From: Pseudacidovorax sp.
Lineage (GTDB): Bacteria > Pseudomonadota > Gammaproteobacteria > Burkholderiales > Burkholderiaceae_C
DNA: 64,000 nt
Assembly (NCBI RefSeq): GCF_017991995.1
Contig: NZ_JAGOPN010000003.1
Coordinates: forward strand, 341,494-405,493
Direction: 5' to 3'
Positions 56,991-64,000 of the stretch are shown piece after piece. Within the stretch, counting starts at the first letter, position 1, and each line of letters starts with the position of its first letter. A program made the translations under genes and the position numbers. Below the pieces are notes generated by a model. It was not told the DNA's origin, did not search any database, and worked only from the letters and a program-made list of their open reading frames with translations.

Positions 56991-58559
56991 ATGGCTGCTT
57001 CTGAGCCAAAGGCGGCCGCGGCCGCCATTGCGCCACTGGAAGGCTCGGCGCGCGTGCTGGGCACCATTGCCCTGTCGGCCGCCACCTTCATGAATGTGCT
57101 GGACACATCCATCGCGAACGTGTCGCTGCCCGCCATCTCGGGTGACCTGGGCGTCAGCCCGACGCAGGGCACCTGGGTCATCACCAGTTTCGGCGTGGCC
57201 AATGCCATTGCCGTGCCGCTCACCGGCTTCCTGACACAGCGCTTCGGGCAGGTCCGCCTGTTCATGGCCAGTGTGCTGCTGTTCGTGCTGAGCTCGTGGT
57301 TGTGCGGCATGGCCCCCAACATGACGATGCTGATCGCCTTCCGGGCGCTGCAGGGCTTCGTGGCGGGGCCGATGATCCCGCTGTCGCAGACGCTGTTGCT
57401 GTCGAGTTATCCGCGCGCCAAGGCGGGCCTGGCCATGGCGATGTGGTCCATCACCACGCTGGTGGCGCCGGTCATGGGGCCGCTGCTGGGGGGCTGGATC
57501 ACCGACAACATCTCGTGGCCCTGGATCTTCTTCATCAACGTGCCGGTCGGCCTGTTGGCGGCGTCGGTCACCTGGAGCATCTACCGCAAGCGCGAGACGC
57601 CCACGCGGCACGTGCCCATCGACGCCATCGGCCTGGGCCTGCTGGTCGCCTGGGTAGGCGCGCTGCAGCTGATGCTGGACAAGGGCAAGGAGCTCGACTG
57701 GTTCCATTCCGGCGAGATCATCGCGCTGGCAGTGGTGGCGGTCGTGGGCTTTGCGTTCTTCCTGGTATGGGAGCTGACCGAAAAGCACCCGGTGGTCGAT
57801 CTGTCGCTCTTCAAGCGCCGCAACTTCTGGTCGGGGGCGCTCGCCACGTCGGTGGGTTACGGCCTGTTCTTTGGGAACGTGGTGATCCTGCCGCTGTGGC
57901 TGCAGCAGTACATGGGCTACACGGCGACGAGCGCGGGCATGGTGCTGGCCCCGGTCGGCCTGTTCGCCATCGTGCTGTCGCCCATGGTGGGGCTCACGGT
58001 GGGCAAGGTCGATCCGCGTTACTACGCGACCATGTCCTTCATCGTGTTCGCGCTGGTGGTGTGGATGCGCTCGCACTTCACCACGCAGACGGACTTCGAG
58101 ACGATCATGATCCCGACGCTCATCCAGGGCATCGCGATGGCCTTCTTCTTCATCCCGCTGGTGACCATCACGCTGTCCGGATTGCCTCCAGAGCGCATTC
58201 CGGCGGCGTCGGGGCTGTCGAACTTTGCGCGCATCACGGCAGGCGCGATGGGCACCTCGATCTCGACCACGCTGTGGGAGAACCGCGCGGCGCTGCACCA
58301 TGCGCAACTGGCCGAAGCCGTCAATCCGAGCAGCCCTGCCGCGAGTGCAACCCTGTCGATGTTCGGCAATGCCGGTTTCAGCGCCGAGCAGGCGCTGGCG
58401 CAGATCAACCGGCTCGCGGACCAACAGTCCTTCATGCTGGCCACGGCGGACCTGTTCTATGCGTCGGCGGTGCTCTTCATCCTGCTGATCCCGATCATCT
58501 GGATCGCGCGGCCCGCCAGGGGCGCAGCAGGAAGCGACGCGGCGGCAGGCGCCCACTGA
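56991..58559 (+). CDS. EmrB-type MFS drug transporter (DHA2 family)
   Basis: A 522-residue inner-membrane antiporter with 14 helices. Motif: LDTSIANVSLPAISGDLGVS in the first helix and loop (motif D), and GWITDNISWPWIFFINVPV, typical of DHA2. It would extrude hydrophobic drugs with proton uptake as a tripartite pump with the two preceding products. Ends before a 16-bp perfect hairpin. Confidence 0.94.
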   Translation: MAASEPKAAAAAIAPLEGSARVLGTIALSAATFMNVLDTSIANVSLPAISGDLGVSPTQGTWVITSFGVANAIAVPLTGFLTQRFGQVRLFMASVLLFVLSSWLCGMAPNMTMLIAFRALQGFVAGPMIPLSQTLLLSSYPRAKAGLAMAMWSITTLVAPVMGPLLGGWITDNISWPWIFFINVPVGLLAASVTWSIYRKRETPTRHVPIDAIGLGLLVAWVGALQLMLDKGKELDWFHSGEIIALAVVAVVGFAFFLVWELTEKHPVVDLSLFKRRNFWSGALATSVGYGLFFGNVVILPLWLQQYMGYTATSAGMVLAPVGLFAIVLSPMVGLTVGKVDPRYYATMSFIVFALVVWMRSHFTTQTDFETIMIPTLIQGIAMAFFFIPLVTITLSGLPPERIPAASGLSNFARITAGAMGTSISTTLWENRAALHHAQLAEAVNPSSPAASATLSMFGNAGFSAEQALAQINRLADQQSFMLATADLFYASAVLFILLIPIIWIARPARGAAGSDAAAGAH

Positions 58560-58889
58560 AAACGAGGCGGGCCTGTCGGCCGCGCCGCGTTCCGCGAAAC
58601 GAACAAGACAACGCCCGCCGGCAGACACGCCGGCGGGCGTTGTCGCATGCGCGGCGTGTAACTGCTCACCCGTCGGCGGGGCCGTGGCTCCCAAGCAATG
58701 GTCTGGGCCCGCGCTGCGGCGCTTTTCGCGCATTGCACTGCAGCATCCGCATTTGCCCCAGTAGCAGCCGAGAGAGCCGCTGCCAACAATGCGCCAACGT
58801 TCGAGGCTTGCGATGCAGGCTCCCCTGGTACGACAACGACGGAAACGCATGACCCCAAGATTCGATGCGCAGCGGCAGGAGGCCCGCGG
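58560..58889. other. Gene-free stretch between efflux and liv operons
   Basis: The stretch holds the hairpin at 58607-58644 and then about 245 bp upstream of livG that should contain its promoter. No convincing -35/-10 or sigma-54 element was seen. Confidence 0.5.
58607..58644 (+). terminator. Strong hairpin after the efflux operon
   Basis: A 16-bp perfect stem (GACAACGCCCGCCGGC and its complement) with a 6-nt loop, 48 bp after the transporter stop. There is no T-tract, so it may work with Rho or block 3' exonucleases. Confidence 0.6.
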
Positions 58890-59660
58890 ATGAGCGACAT
58901 CATTCTCGAGACACGGCAGCTCACGAAGGAGTTCAAGGGCTTCACCGCGGTCAGCAAGGTCGACCTCCGGGTGCAGCGTGGCGCGATCCATGCACTGATC
59001 GGTCCCAACGGTGCCGGCAAGACCACCTGCTTCAACCTGCTCACCAAGTTCCTGGAGCCGACGTCGGGCACGATCCTGTTCAACGGGCTCGACATCACTC
59101 GCGAGCGGCCCGCACAGATCGCACGCCGAGGCATCATCCGCTCCTTCCAGATCTCGGCGGTCTTCCCGCACCTGACCGTGCTGGAGAACGTGCGGCTCGC
59201 CCTGCAACGGGCGCTCGGGACCTCCTTCCACTTCTGGAAGAGCGATCGCACGCTCGTCCCACTGAATGCTCGGGCACGCGAGCTTTTGGCGGAGGTCGGC
59301 CTCGAGGCCATGGTCGACGACCTGGCGGTGAACCTCCCTTATGGGCGCAAGCGCGCCCTCGAGATCGCGACCACGCTGGCCATGGAGCCTGAACTGATGC
59401 TGCTGGACGAACCCACGCAGGGCATGGGCCACGAAGATGTGCACCGCGTGGCCGAGCTGATCAAGCGCGTTTCCGCCGGGCGCACCATCCTGATGGTCGA
59501 GCACAACATGAGCGTGGTCTCGACCATCGCCGACACCATCACCGTGCTTCAGCGCGGTGCCGTCCTGGCCGAAGGACCTTATTCCGCCGTGTCGCGCAAT
59601 CCCCAGGTCATGGAAGCCTACATGGGCACCACCGACGGCCAGCTGCAAGGAGCCCACTGA
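58890..59660 (+). CDS. livG: Branched-chain-amino-acid-type ABC transporter ATPase (LivG)
   Basis: A 256-residue ATPase. Walker A is GPNGAGKTTC, the signature NLPYGRKRALEIATTLA-type region (LivG proteins have LPYG-x-x-R in place of LSGGQ) and Walker B LMLLDEPTQGM. Start ATG 58890 (MSDIILETRQL) gives the family N-terminus; the open frame upstream is not conserved. First gene of a livG-F-K-H-M cluster. Confidence 0.92.
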   Translation: MSDIILETRQLTKEFKGFTAVSKVDLRVQRGAIHALIGPNGAGKTTCFNLLTKFLEPTSGTILFNGLDITRERPAQIARRGIIRSFQISAVFPHLTVLENVRLALQRALGTSFHFWKSDRTLVPLNARARELLAEVGLEAMVDDLAVNLPYGRKRALEIATTLAMEPELMLLDEPTQGMGHEDVHRVAELIKRVSAGRTILMVEHNMSVVSTIADTITVLQRGAVLAEGPYSAVSRNPQVMEAYMGTTDGQLQGAH

Positions 59661-59737
59661 ATGCGCGAGTCCTCGTTGCCCGACGCGGGTTGGGTACGTG
59701 ATCCGGCTGCAGCCTGCGCAGCCACGAAGGAGCGTTC

Positions 59738-60448
59738 ATGACCACGCCCGCATTGGCCATCGAAGGCCTGCATGCCTGGTATGGCGAGTCGCATGTGCTG
59801 CATGGCGTGGACCTTCATGTGAACCCTGGCGAGGTCGTCACCTTGCTGGGCCGCAACGGCGCCGGCCGCACGTCTACGCTGCGCGCCATCATGGGCCTGA
59901 CGGGCGCCCGCAAGGGCAGCATCCGGGTCGGCGGACAGGAGACGATCGGGCTGCCCACTCACCGAATCGCCCATCATGGTATCGGCTACTGCCCCGAGGA
60001 GCGGGGCATCTTTGCCAGCCTGTCGGCGGAGGAAAACCTCCTGCTGCCGCCCCCACTCAAAGGGGTGGGCGCCGGCATGTCGGTGGACGAGATCTACGCC
60101 ATGTTCCCCAACCTGGCGGAGCGACGCCATAGCCAGGGGACGCGCCTGTCTGGCGGCGAGCAGCAGATGTTGGCCGTCGCGCGCATCCTGCGCACGGGGG
60201 CCCGGCTGTTGCTGCTTGACGAGATCTCTGAAGGCCTCGCCCCAGTCATCGTGCAGGCCCTCGCACGCATGATCACCACGCTGCGCGCCAAGGGTTATAC
60301 GGTGCTCATGGTCGAACAGAACTTCCGCTTCGCGGCGCCGCTGGCTGACCGCTTCTATGTCATGGAGCATGGCGTCGTCGTCGAGTCTTTCGATGCGGCC
60401 CAGCTCGACGCCAAGATGCCGCTGCTCAACGAGCTGCTCGGCGTGTGA
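59738..60448 (+). CDS. livF: Branched-chain-amino-acid-type ABC transporter ATPase (LivF), Walker A Arg variant
   Basis: A 236-residue ATPase. It has the LivF features LRAIMGLTGARKGSI, GYCPEERGIFASLSAEENL, signature LSGGEQQMLAVARIL and Walker B LLLLDEISEGLAP. The Walker A motif reads GRNGAGRTS: the normally invariant Lys is Arg44 (CGC at 59867-59869). It is 77 bp after livG. It should pair with LivG as a heterodimer, so one ATP site may be altered. Confidence 0.92.
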   Translation: MTTPALAIEGLHAWYGESHVLHGVDLHVNPGEVVTLLGRNGAGRTSTLRAIMGLTGARKGSIRVGGQETIGLPTHRIAHHGIGYCPEERGIFASLSAEENLLLPPPLKGVGAGMSVDEIYAMFPNLAERRHSQGTRLSGGEQQMLAVARILRTGARLLLLDEISEGLAPVIVQALARMITTLRAKGYTVLMVEQNFRFAAPLADRFYVMEHGVVVESFDAAQLDAKMPLLNELLGV

Positions 60449-60491
60449 TGCACCCCACACCCGTTCCGATTTCACCCCTAGGAGACACACC

Positions 60492-61685
60492 ATGAAGATC
60501 ACCCTTACCCGTGTTGCGACGGCTGTCCTGGCGCTGGGCCTCGCTGCACCGGTGCTCGCGCAGGAAAAGGTCAAGATCGGCCTCGTCACCGACATGTCGA
60601 GCCTTTACTCGGATGTGGAAGGCAAGGGCGGAGCGACGGCGATCCAGATGGCCATCGACGATTTCGGCGGCAAGGCACTTGGCCAGCCTATCGAGCTGCT
60701 GACTGCGGATCACCAGAACAAGGCGGACATCGCCGCATCCAAGGCGCGCGAGTGGATCGACACCGCGGGTGTGACGATGGTCTTCGGTGGCACCAACTCG
60801 GGCACGGCCCTCGCCACGGCCAAGGTGGCGGCCGAGAAGAAGCGGGTGTACTTCAACAACGGCGCGGCGACGTCCGCCCTCACCAACGAGCAATGCACGC
60901 CCTACACGGTGCACTATGCCTACGACACGGTCGCGCTGGCCAAGGGCACTGGTGCAGCGGTCGTTGACCAGGGTGGCAAGAGCTGGTTCTTCCTGACGGC
61001 CGACTATGCATTCGGCCACGCGCTCGAGGCGGACACCACCAAGGTCATCAAGGAGAAGGGCGGTACCGTGGTCGGCTCCGTGCGCACGCCGCTCAACGCC
61101 AGCGACTTCTCGTCCTTCCTGCTGCAGGCGCAGAACTCCAAGGCGCAGATCCTGGGCCTGGCCAACGCGGGAGGCGACACCATCAACTCCATCAAGGCCG
61201 CCAAGGAGTTCGGCATCGACAAGACGATGAAGACGGCGGGGCTGCTCGTCTTCCTGTCCGACATCCACAGCCTGGGCCTCAAGAACACCGAGGGCCTGCT
61301 GCACACCACCAGCTGGTACTGGGACATGAATGACGACTCCCGCAAGTGGGCGCAGCGCTTCTTCGACAAGACCAAGCGCATGCCCACGGACATTCAGGCG
61401 GCCGACTATTCGGCGACGATGACGTACCTCAAGGCTGTCGAGGCTGCCAAGACCACCGACTCGGACAAGGTGATGGAGCAACTCAAGAAGATGACCATCA
61501 GCGACTTCTACGCCAAGGGTCAGATCCGCGCCGATGGCCGTTTCGTGCATGACATGTACCTGGTCGAGGCCAAGAAGCCCTCGGAATCTAAGCGGCCTTG
61601 GGACTACTTGAAGGTCGTCAAGACGCTGCCGGGCGATCAGGTCTTCACCACCAAGGCCGAGAGCAAGTGCGCTCTCTGGAAGTAA
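60492..61685 (+). CDS. Branched-chain-amino-acid-type ABC substrate-binding protein (LivK)
   Basis: A 397-residue periplasmic protein with a Sec signal (RVATAVLALGLAAPVLA, cleaved before QEKVKIG). Type I binding-protein fold with VKIGLVTDMSSLYSDVEGKG, VFGGTNSGTALATAKVA and FLTADYAFGHALEADT. The ligand may be an amino acid, amide or aromatic acid; not predictable. Fourteen bases before the ATG is AGGAGACACACC. Confidence 0.9.
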   Translation: MKITLTRVATAVLALGLAAPVLAQEKVKIGLVTDMSSLYSDVEGKGGATAIQMAIDDFGGKALGQPIELLTADHQNKADIAASKAREWIDTAGVTMVFGGTNSGTALATAKVAAEKKRVYFNNGAATSALTNEQCTPYTVHYAYDTVALAKGTGAAVVDQGGKSWFFLTADYAFGHALEADTTKVIKEKGGTVVGSVRTPLNASDFSSFLLQAQNSKAQILGLANAGGDTINSIKAAKEFGIDKTMKTAGLLVFLSDIHSLGLKNTEGLLHTTSWYWDMNDDSRKWAQRFFDKTKRMPTDIQAADYSATMTYLKAVEAAKTTDSDKVMEQLKKMTISDFYAKGQIRADGRFVHDMYLVEAKKPSESKRPWDYLKVVKTLPGDQVFTTKAESKCALWK

Positions 61686-61783
61686 TGGACGCGGGCGGCT
61701 GAAGCAATAGCTCGTCCCGCCGGTTTCTTGTGCCGGGTCTCGCGTGCGGGCCCCCGGTCGGCAGTCTCTTCCAGCGCCATGAC

Positions 61784-62659
61784 ATGACCGTTTCCCTTCC
61801 TGCCTTGCTGAGCCAGCTGTTGCTGGGGCTTGTCAACGGATCGTTCTATGCGATCCTGAGCCTCGGCCTTGCCGTGATCTTCGGGTTGCTCAACGTCATC
61901 AACTTCGCCCATGGCGCGCTGTTCATGCTCGGCGCCGTCCTGAGTTGGGCGGCGATGAACTACTTCGGCATCGGCTACTGGTGGATGCTGATCCTGGCGC
62001 CGTTGATCGTCGGGCTGCTGGGCGTCGTCATCGAGCGGCTGCTGCTGCGCTGGATCTACAAGCTCGACCATCTCTATGGATTGCTGCTGACTTTGGGACT
62101 CACGCTGCTGGTGGAAGGTGTCGTTCGGTCCTTCTACGGCGTCTCCGGTCTGCAGTACGACGCGCCGGATCAGCTGTCCGGTGCCACCAACCTGGGCTTC
62201 ATGATCCTGCCCAACTATCGGGCCTGGGTCGTCGTGGCTTCGCTCCTGGTGTGCCTGGCCACCTGGTTCGTGATCGAGAAGACCCGTCTGGGCGCCTACC
62301 TACGGGCGGGTACCGAGAACCCGAGGTTGGTCGAGGCCTTTGGCGTCAACGTGCCGTTGATGGTCACGCTCACCTACGGCTTTGGTGTCGCGCTGGCCGC
62401 GTTCGCGGGTGTCCTGGCGGCTCCCGTCATACAGGTGTCTCCGCTGATGGGGCAGAACCTCATCATCGTGGTGTTTGCCGTGGTGGTCATCGGCGGGATG
62501 GGCTCGATCATGGGTGCAATCCTCACCGGGCTAGGACTCGGGGTGATCGAAGGTCTGACAAAGGTCTTTTACCCCGAGGCATCCTCAACTGTGGTGTTCG
62601 TGATCATGGTCGTGGTGCTGCTGCTGCGTCCCGCAGGCCTGTTCGGCAAGGAAAAGTAG
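61784..62659 (+). CDS. livH: Branched-chain-amino-acid-type ABC permease (LivH)
   Basis: A 291-residue inner-membrane permease with about eight helices. Signature segments: LVNGSFYAILSLGLAVIFGL near the N-terminus, RAGTENPRLVEAFGVNV (cytoplasmic EAA-like loop) and GGMGSIMGAILTGLGLGVIE. Start ATG 61784; it is 98 bp after the binding-protein gene. Confidence 0.93.
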   Translation: MTVSLPALLSQLLLGLVNGSFYAILSLGLAVIFGLLNVINFAHGALFMLGAVLSWAAMNYFGIGYWWMLILAPLIVGLLGVVIERLLLRWIYKLDHLYGLLLTLGLTLLVEGVVRSFYGVSGLQYDAPDQLSGATNLGFMILPNYRAWVVVASLLVCLATWFVIEKTRLGAYLRAGTENPRLVEAFGVNVPLMVTLTYGFGVALAAFAGVLAAPVIQVSPLMGQNLIIVVFAVVVIGGMGSIMGAILTGLGLGVIEGLTKVFYPEASSTVVFVIMVVVLLLRPAGLFGKEK

Positions 62660-62676
62660 CAAAGGTGTCACTCGCA

Positions 62677-63654
62677 ATGAACTCCAGATCCACCTTGGGC
62701 TATGGTCTGTTGCTGGCGGCTTTGGTGGCCGCACCGTGGCTGGGCGCCTACCCGGTCTTCGTGATGAAGCTCATGTGCTTCGCGCTGTTTGCCGCGGCGT
62801 TCAATCTCTTGCTGGGGTATACGGGCCTGCTGTCGTTCGGGCACGCTGCCTTTCTTGGCGGCTCTGCCTACGTGGCCGGTCATGCGATCAAGGTCTGGGG
62901 GCTTACCCCCGAACTGGGGCTGTTCCTCGGGACAGCGGTGGGCGCGGCGCTCGGCTGGGTCTTCGGCATGCTGGCGATCCGTCGACAGGGGATCTACTTC
63001 GCAATGATCACGCTGGCGCTGGCGCAGATGGTCTACTTCTTCGCGCTGCAAGCCCCGTTCACCGGCGGCGAGGATGGTCTGCAGGGCGTGCCGCGCGGAA
63101 AGCTGTTCGGCGTCCTCAGTCTGCAGAGCGACCTGACGATGTATTACGTGGCGCTCGTTGTCGTGGCCCTGGCGTTCGCGCTGATCGTGCGCACGGTGCA
63201 CTCGCCATTCGGGCAACTGCTCAAGGGGATCAAGGAGAACGAGGCCAGGGCGCTTTCCCTTGGCTATGACGTCGGCCGTGTGAAGCTGGTGGCCTTCGTG
63301 ATCTCCGCCGCGCTTTCGGGTCTGGCCGGTGCACTCAAGACGGTTGTCCTCGGCTTTGCCACGCTGACGGATGTGCACTGGTCCTCGTCGGGCTCCGTCA
63401 TTTTGATGACGCTGCTGGGTGGCCTGGGCACGTTGTCGGGTCCGCTGGTTGGCGCCACGGTGGTCGTGGCGCTGGAGAACAAGATCGGTGAGTTGGGTAA
63501 TCTTCTTGCGTCGGTGACGAAGGTTGACTGGTTCAGCACCCTCGGGGAATCCGTGACGATCGTGACCGGGCTGATCTTTATGGTTTGCGTCCTCGCCTTC
63601 CGACGCGGGATCATGGGGGAGGTGATCGCATTCCGGAGCCGCAAGCGGCGATAG
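62677..63654 (+). CDS. livM: Branched-chain-amino-acid-type ABC permease (LivM)
   Basis: A 325-residue inner-membrane permease with about nine helices. Signature segments: FNLLLGYTGLLSFGHAAFLG, LLKGIKENEARALSLGYDV and LLGGLGTLSGPLVGATVVVA. ATG 62677 is used; an in-frame GTG at 62665, also with AAGGAAAAG upstream, would add four residues. The C-terminus ends FRSRKRR. Confidence 0.92.
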   Translation: MNSRSTLGYGLLLAALVAAPWLGAYPVFVMKLMCFALFAAAFNLLLGYTGLLSFGHAAFLGGSAYVAGHAIKVWGLTPELGLFLGTAVGAALGWVFGMLAIRRQGIYFAMITLALAQMVYFFALQAPFTGGEDGLQGVPRGKLFGVLSLQSDLTMYYVALVVVALAFALIVRTVHSPFGQLLKGIKENEARALSLGYDVGRVKLVAFVISAALSGLAGALKTVVLGFATLTDVHWSSSGSVILMTLLGGLGTLSGPLVGATVVVALENKIGELGNLLASVTKVDWFSTLGESVTIVTGLIFMVCVLAFRRGIMGEVIAFRSRKRR

Positions 63655-63861
63655 CTGCTCGGTGCTTCGGGAAGGCCGCGGCGCGGACGAATGGTGGGGC
63701 CGCTTCGGCAGCATCCTTCGTATCTCACATGAGAACCTGCGTGCGAGTCGCAGTTGCCGAGCAACGTGACTCCACGCATAAGTCTCTCCAGTGAGTTGTC
63801 GACGCTGGGGCGCCACTCAGTTGGGCACCCTGTCAGGCAGGACAAAGAATTTGTCGGCAGC

Positions 63862-63891
63862 TTGATTCCCCGGCGAAAACCCTCGTATACT
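63862..63891 (+). promoter_or_regulatory. Stringent-type sigma-70 promoter candidate
   Basis: TTGATT (63862-63867), 18 bp, TATACT (63886-63891), followed by the GC-rich discriminator GGCGGGC typical of ppGpp-controlled rRNA and tRNA promoters. Confidence 0.5.
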
Positions 63892-63987
63892 GGCGGGCTC
63901 GCTGACTGATACGTAGCCTTTGGTTGCTGAGTTTGGCTGGTGAGGGGTTTGAGAGAGTGGCGGCGGCTTCTGAGTAAAAAAAGAAGT

Positions 63988-64000
63988 TGCGCTTTTAGAA
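63988..64000 (+). promoter_or_regulatory. boxA-like antitermination element
   Basis: TGCGCTTTTAGAA resembles the rrn boxA (TGCTCTTTAACAA) with several mismatches; truncated context at the window edge makes the call tentative. Confidence 0.35.

Larger units (their letters stand above)
63655..64000 (+). other. Gene-free right edge, probable leader of a stable-RNA operon
   Basis: No coding signal is visible in these 346 bp. It holds a promoter-like element at 63862-63891 with a GC-rich discriminator and a boxA-like sequence at the very end, so a rRNA operon may begin just outside. Confidence 0.45.

Noticed and set aside
1..64000. CRISPR arrays, insertion sequences, phage genes, toxin-antitoxin or defence systems
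   Set aside because: I found no direct-repeat arrays, transposases, integrases, terminal repeats or defence gene families; composition and gene order look like core chromosome throughout.

Overview
The window is GC-rich chromosomal DNA from a betaproteobacterium, most likely Burkholderiales, family Comamonadaceae. The grounds are gene content and order: rpsO-pnp-quinone oxidoreductase-tpiA-secG-tRNA-Leu-nuoA-N-DUF2818-NUDIX-DUF1178, the DarP/PmbA divergent pair, and a fructose phosphotransferase system with enzyme I fused into FruB. Genes are densely packed with many 1-8 bp start/stop overlaps. I see no phage, insertion sequence, integron, CRISPR or defence locus; this is core genome with a few metabolic and efflux modules.

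Layout. 1-9 kb: end of a glutathione transferase gene, Mog and DarP (-), PmbA (+), a LysR regulator divergent from a TauE/SafE exporter, a NUDIX hydrolase with YqeY and ribosomal protein S21, and a BaiN-type flavoprotein. 7.8-18.4 kb: a minus-strand nitrate assimilation locus. The regulator NasR (NIT-ANTAR) is followed by a sigma-54-type promoter, an antitermination leader, then the NrtABD-type transporter, an FAD electron-transfer protein, the nitrate reductase NasA, YbiB and the sirohaem enzyme CobA. 18.5-26.2 kb: TsaD, then a LacI-type regulator divergent from fruB-fruK-fruA. 26.3-30.2 kb: a shikimate-dehydrogenase-like protein, a small heat-shock protein, an orphan Tat-exported binding protein and an aminotransferase. 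30.3-35.7 kb: rpsO, pnp, quinone oxidoreductase, tpiA, secG and tRNA-Leu(GAG). 35.7-50.2 kb: all 14 complex I genes, followed by DUF2818, an ADP-ribose-type NUDIX hydrolase and DUF1178. 51.7-58.6 kb: an ABC exporter (-) divergent from a MarR-NodT-EmrA-EmrB efflux operon. 58.9-63.7 kb: a branched-chain-amino-acid-type ABC transporter (livGFKHM order). The final 350 bp hold no gene but look like the start of a stable-RNA, probably rRNA, operon.

How the parts work together. The nitrate locus reads as one regulated pathway: an upstream activator-dependent promoter provides nitrogen control, and NasR sensing nitrate or nitrite would prevent termination in the leader. Nitrate is imported by the ABC system and reduced by NasA with electrons from the FAD protein, while CobA supplies sirohaem precursor. 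The sirohaem nitrite reductase itself is not in the window. The fructose operon holds every phosphotransfer step from phosphoenolpyruvate to fructose-1,6-bisphosphate, bracketed by two matching operators for its divergent repressor. The efflux operon appears controlled by a MarR protein whose own promoter overlaps a palindrome and probably makes a leaderless mRNA.

The strongest unusual signals are the sigma-54/ANTAR leader at 16747-16919, the apparently leaderless MarR gene at 53520-53555, the Walker A Lys-to-Arg change in LivF, YbiB inside the nitrate operon, and the stringent-type promoter plus boxA-like element at the right edge. No wholly new multi-gene system was found.
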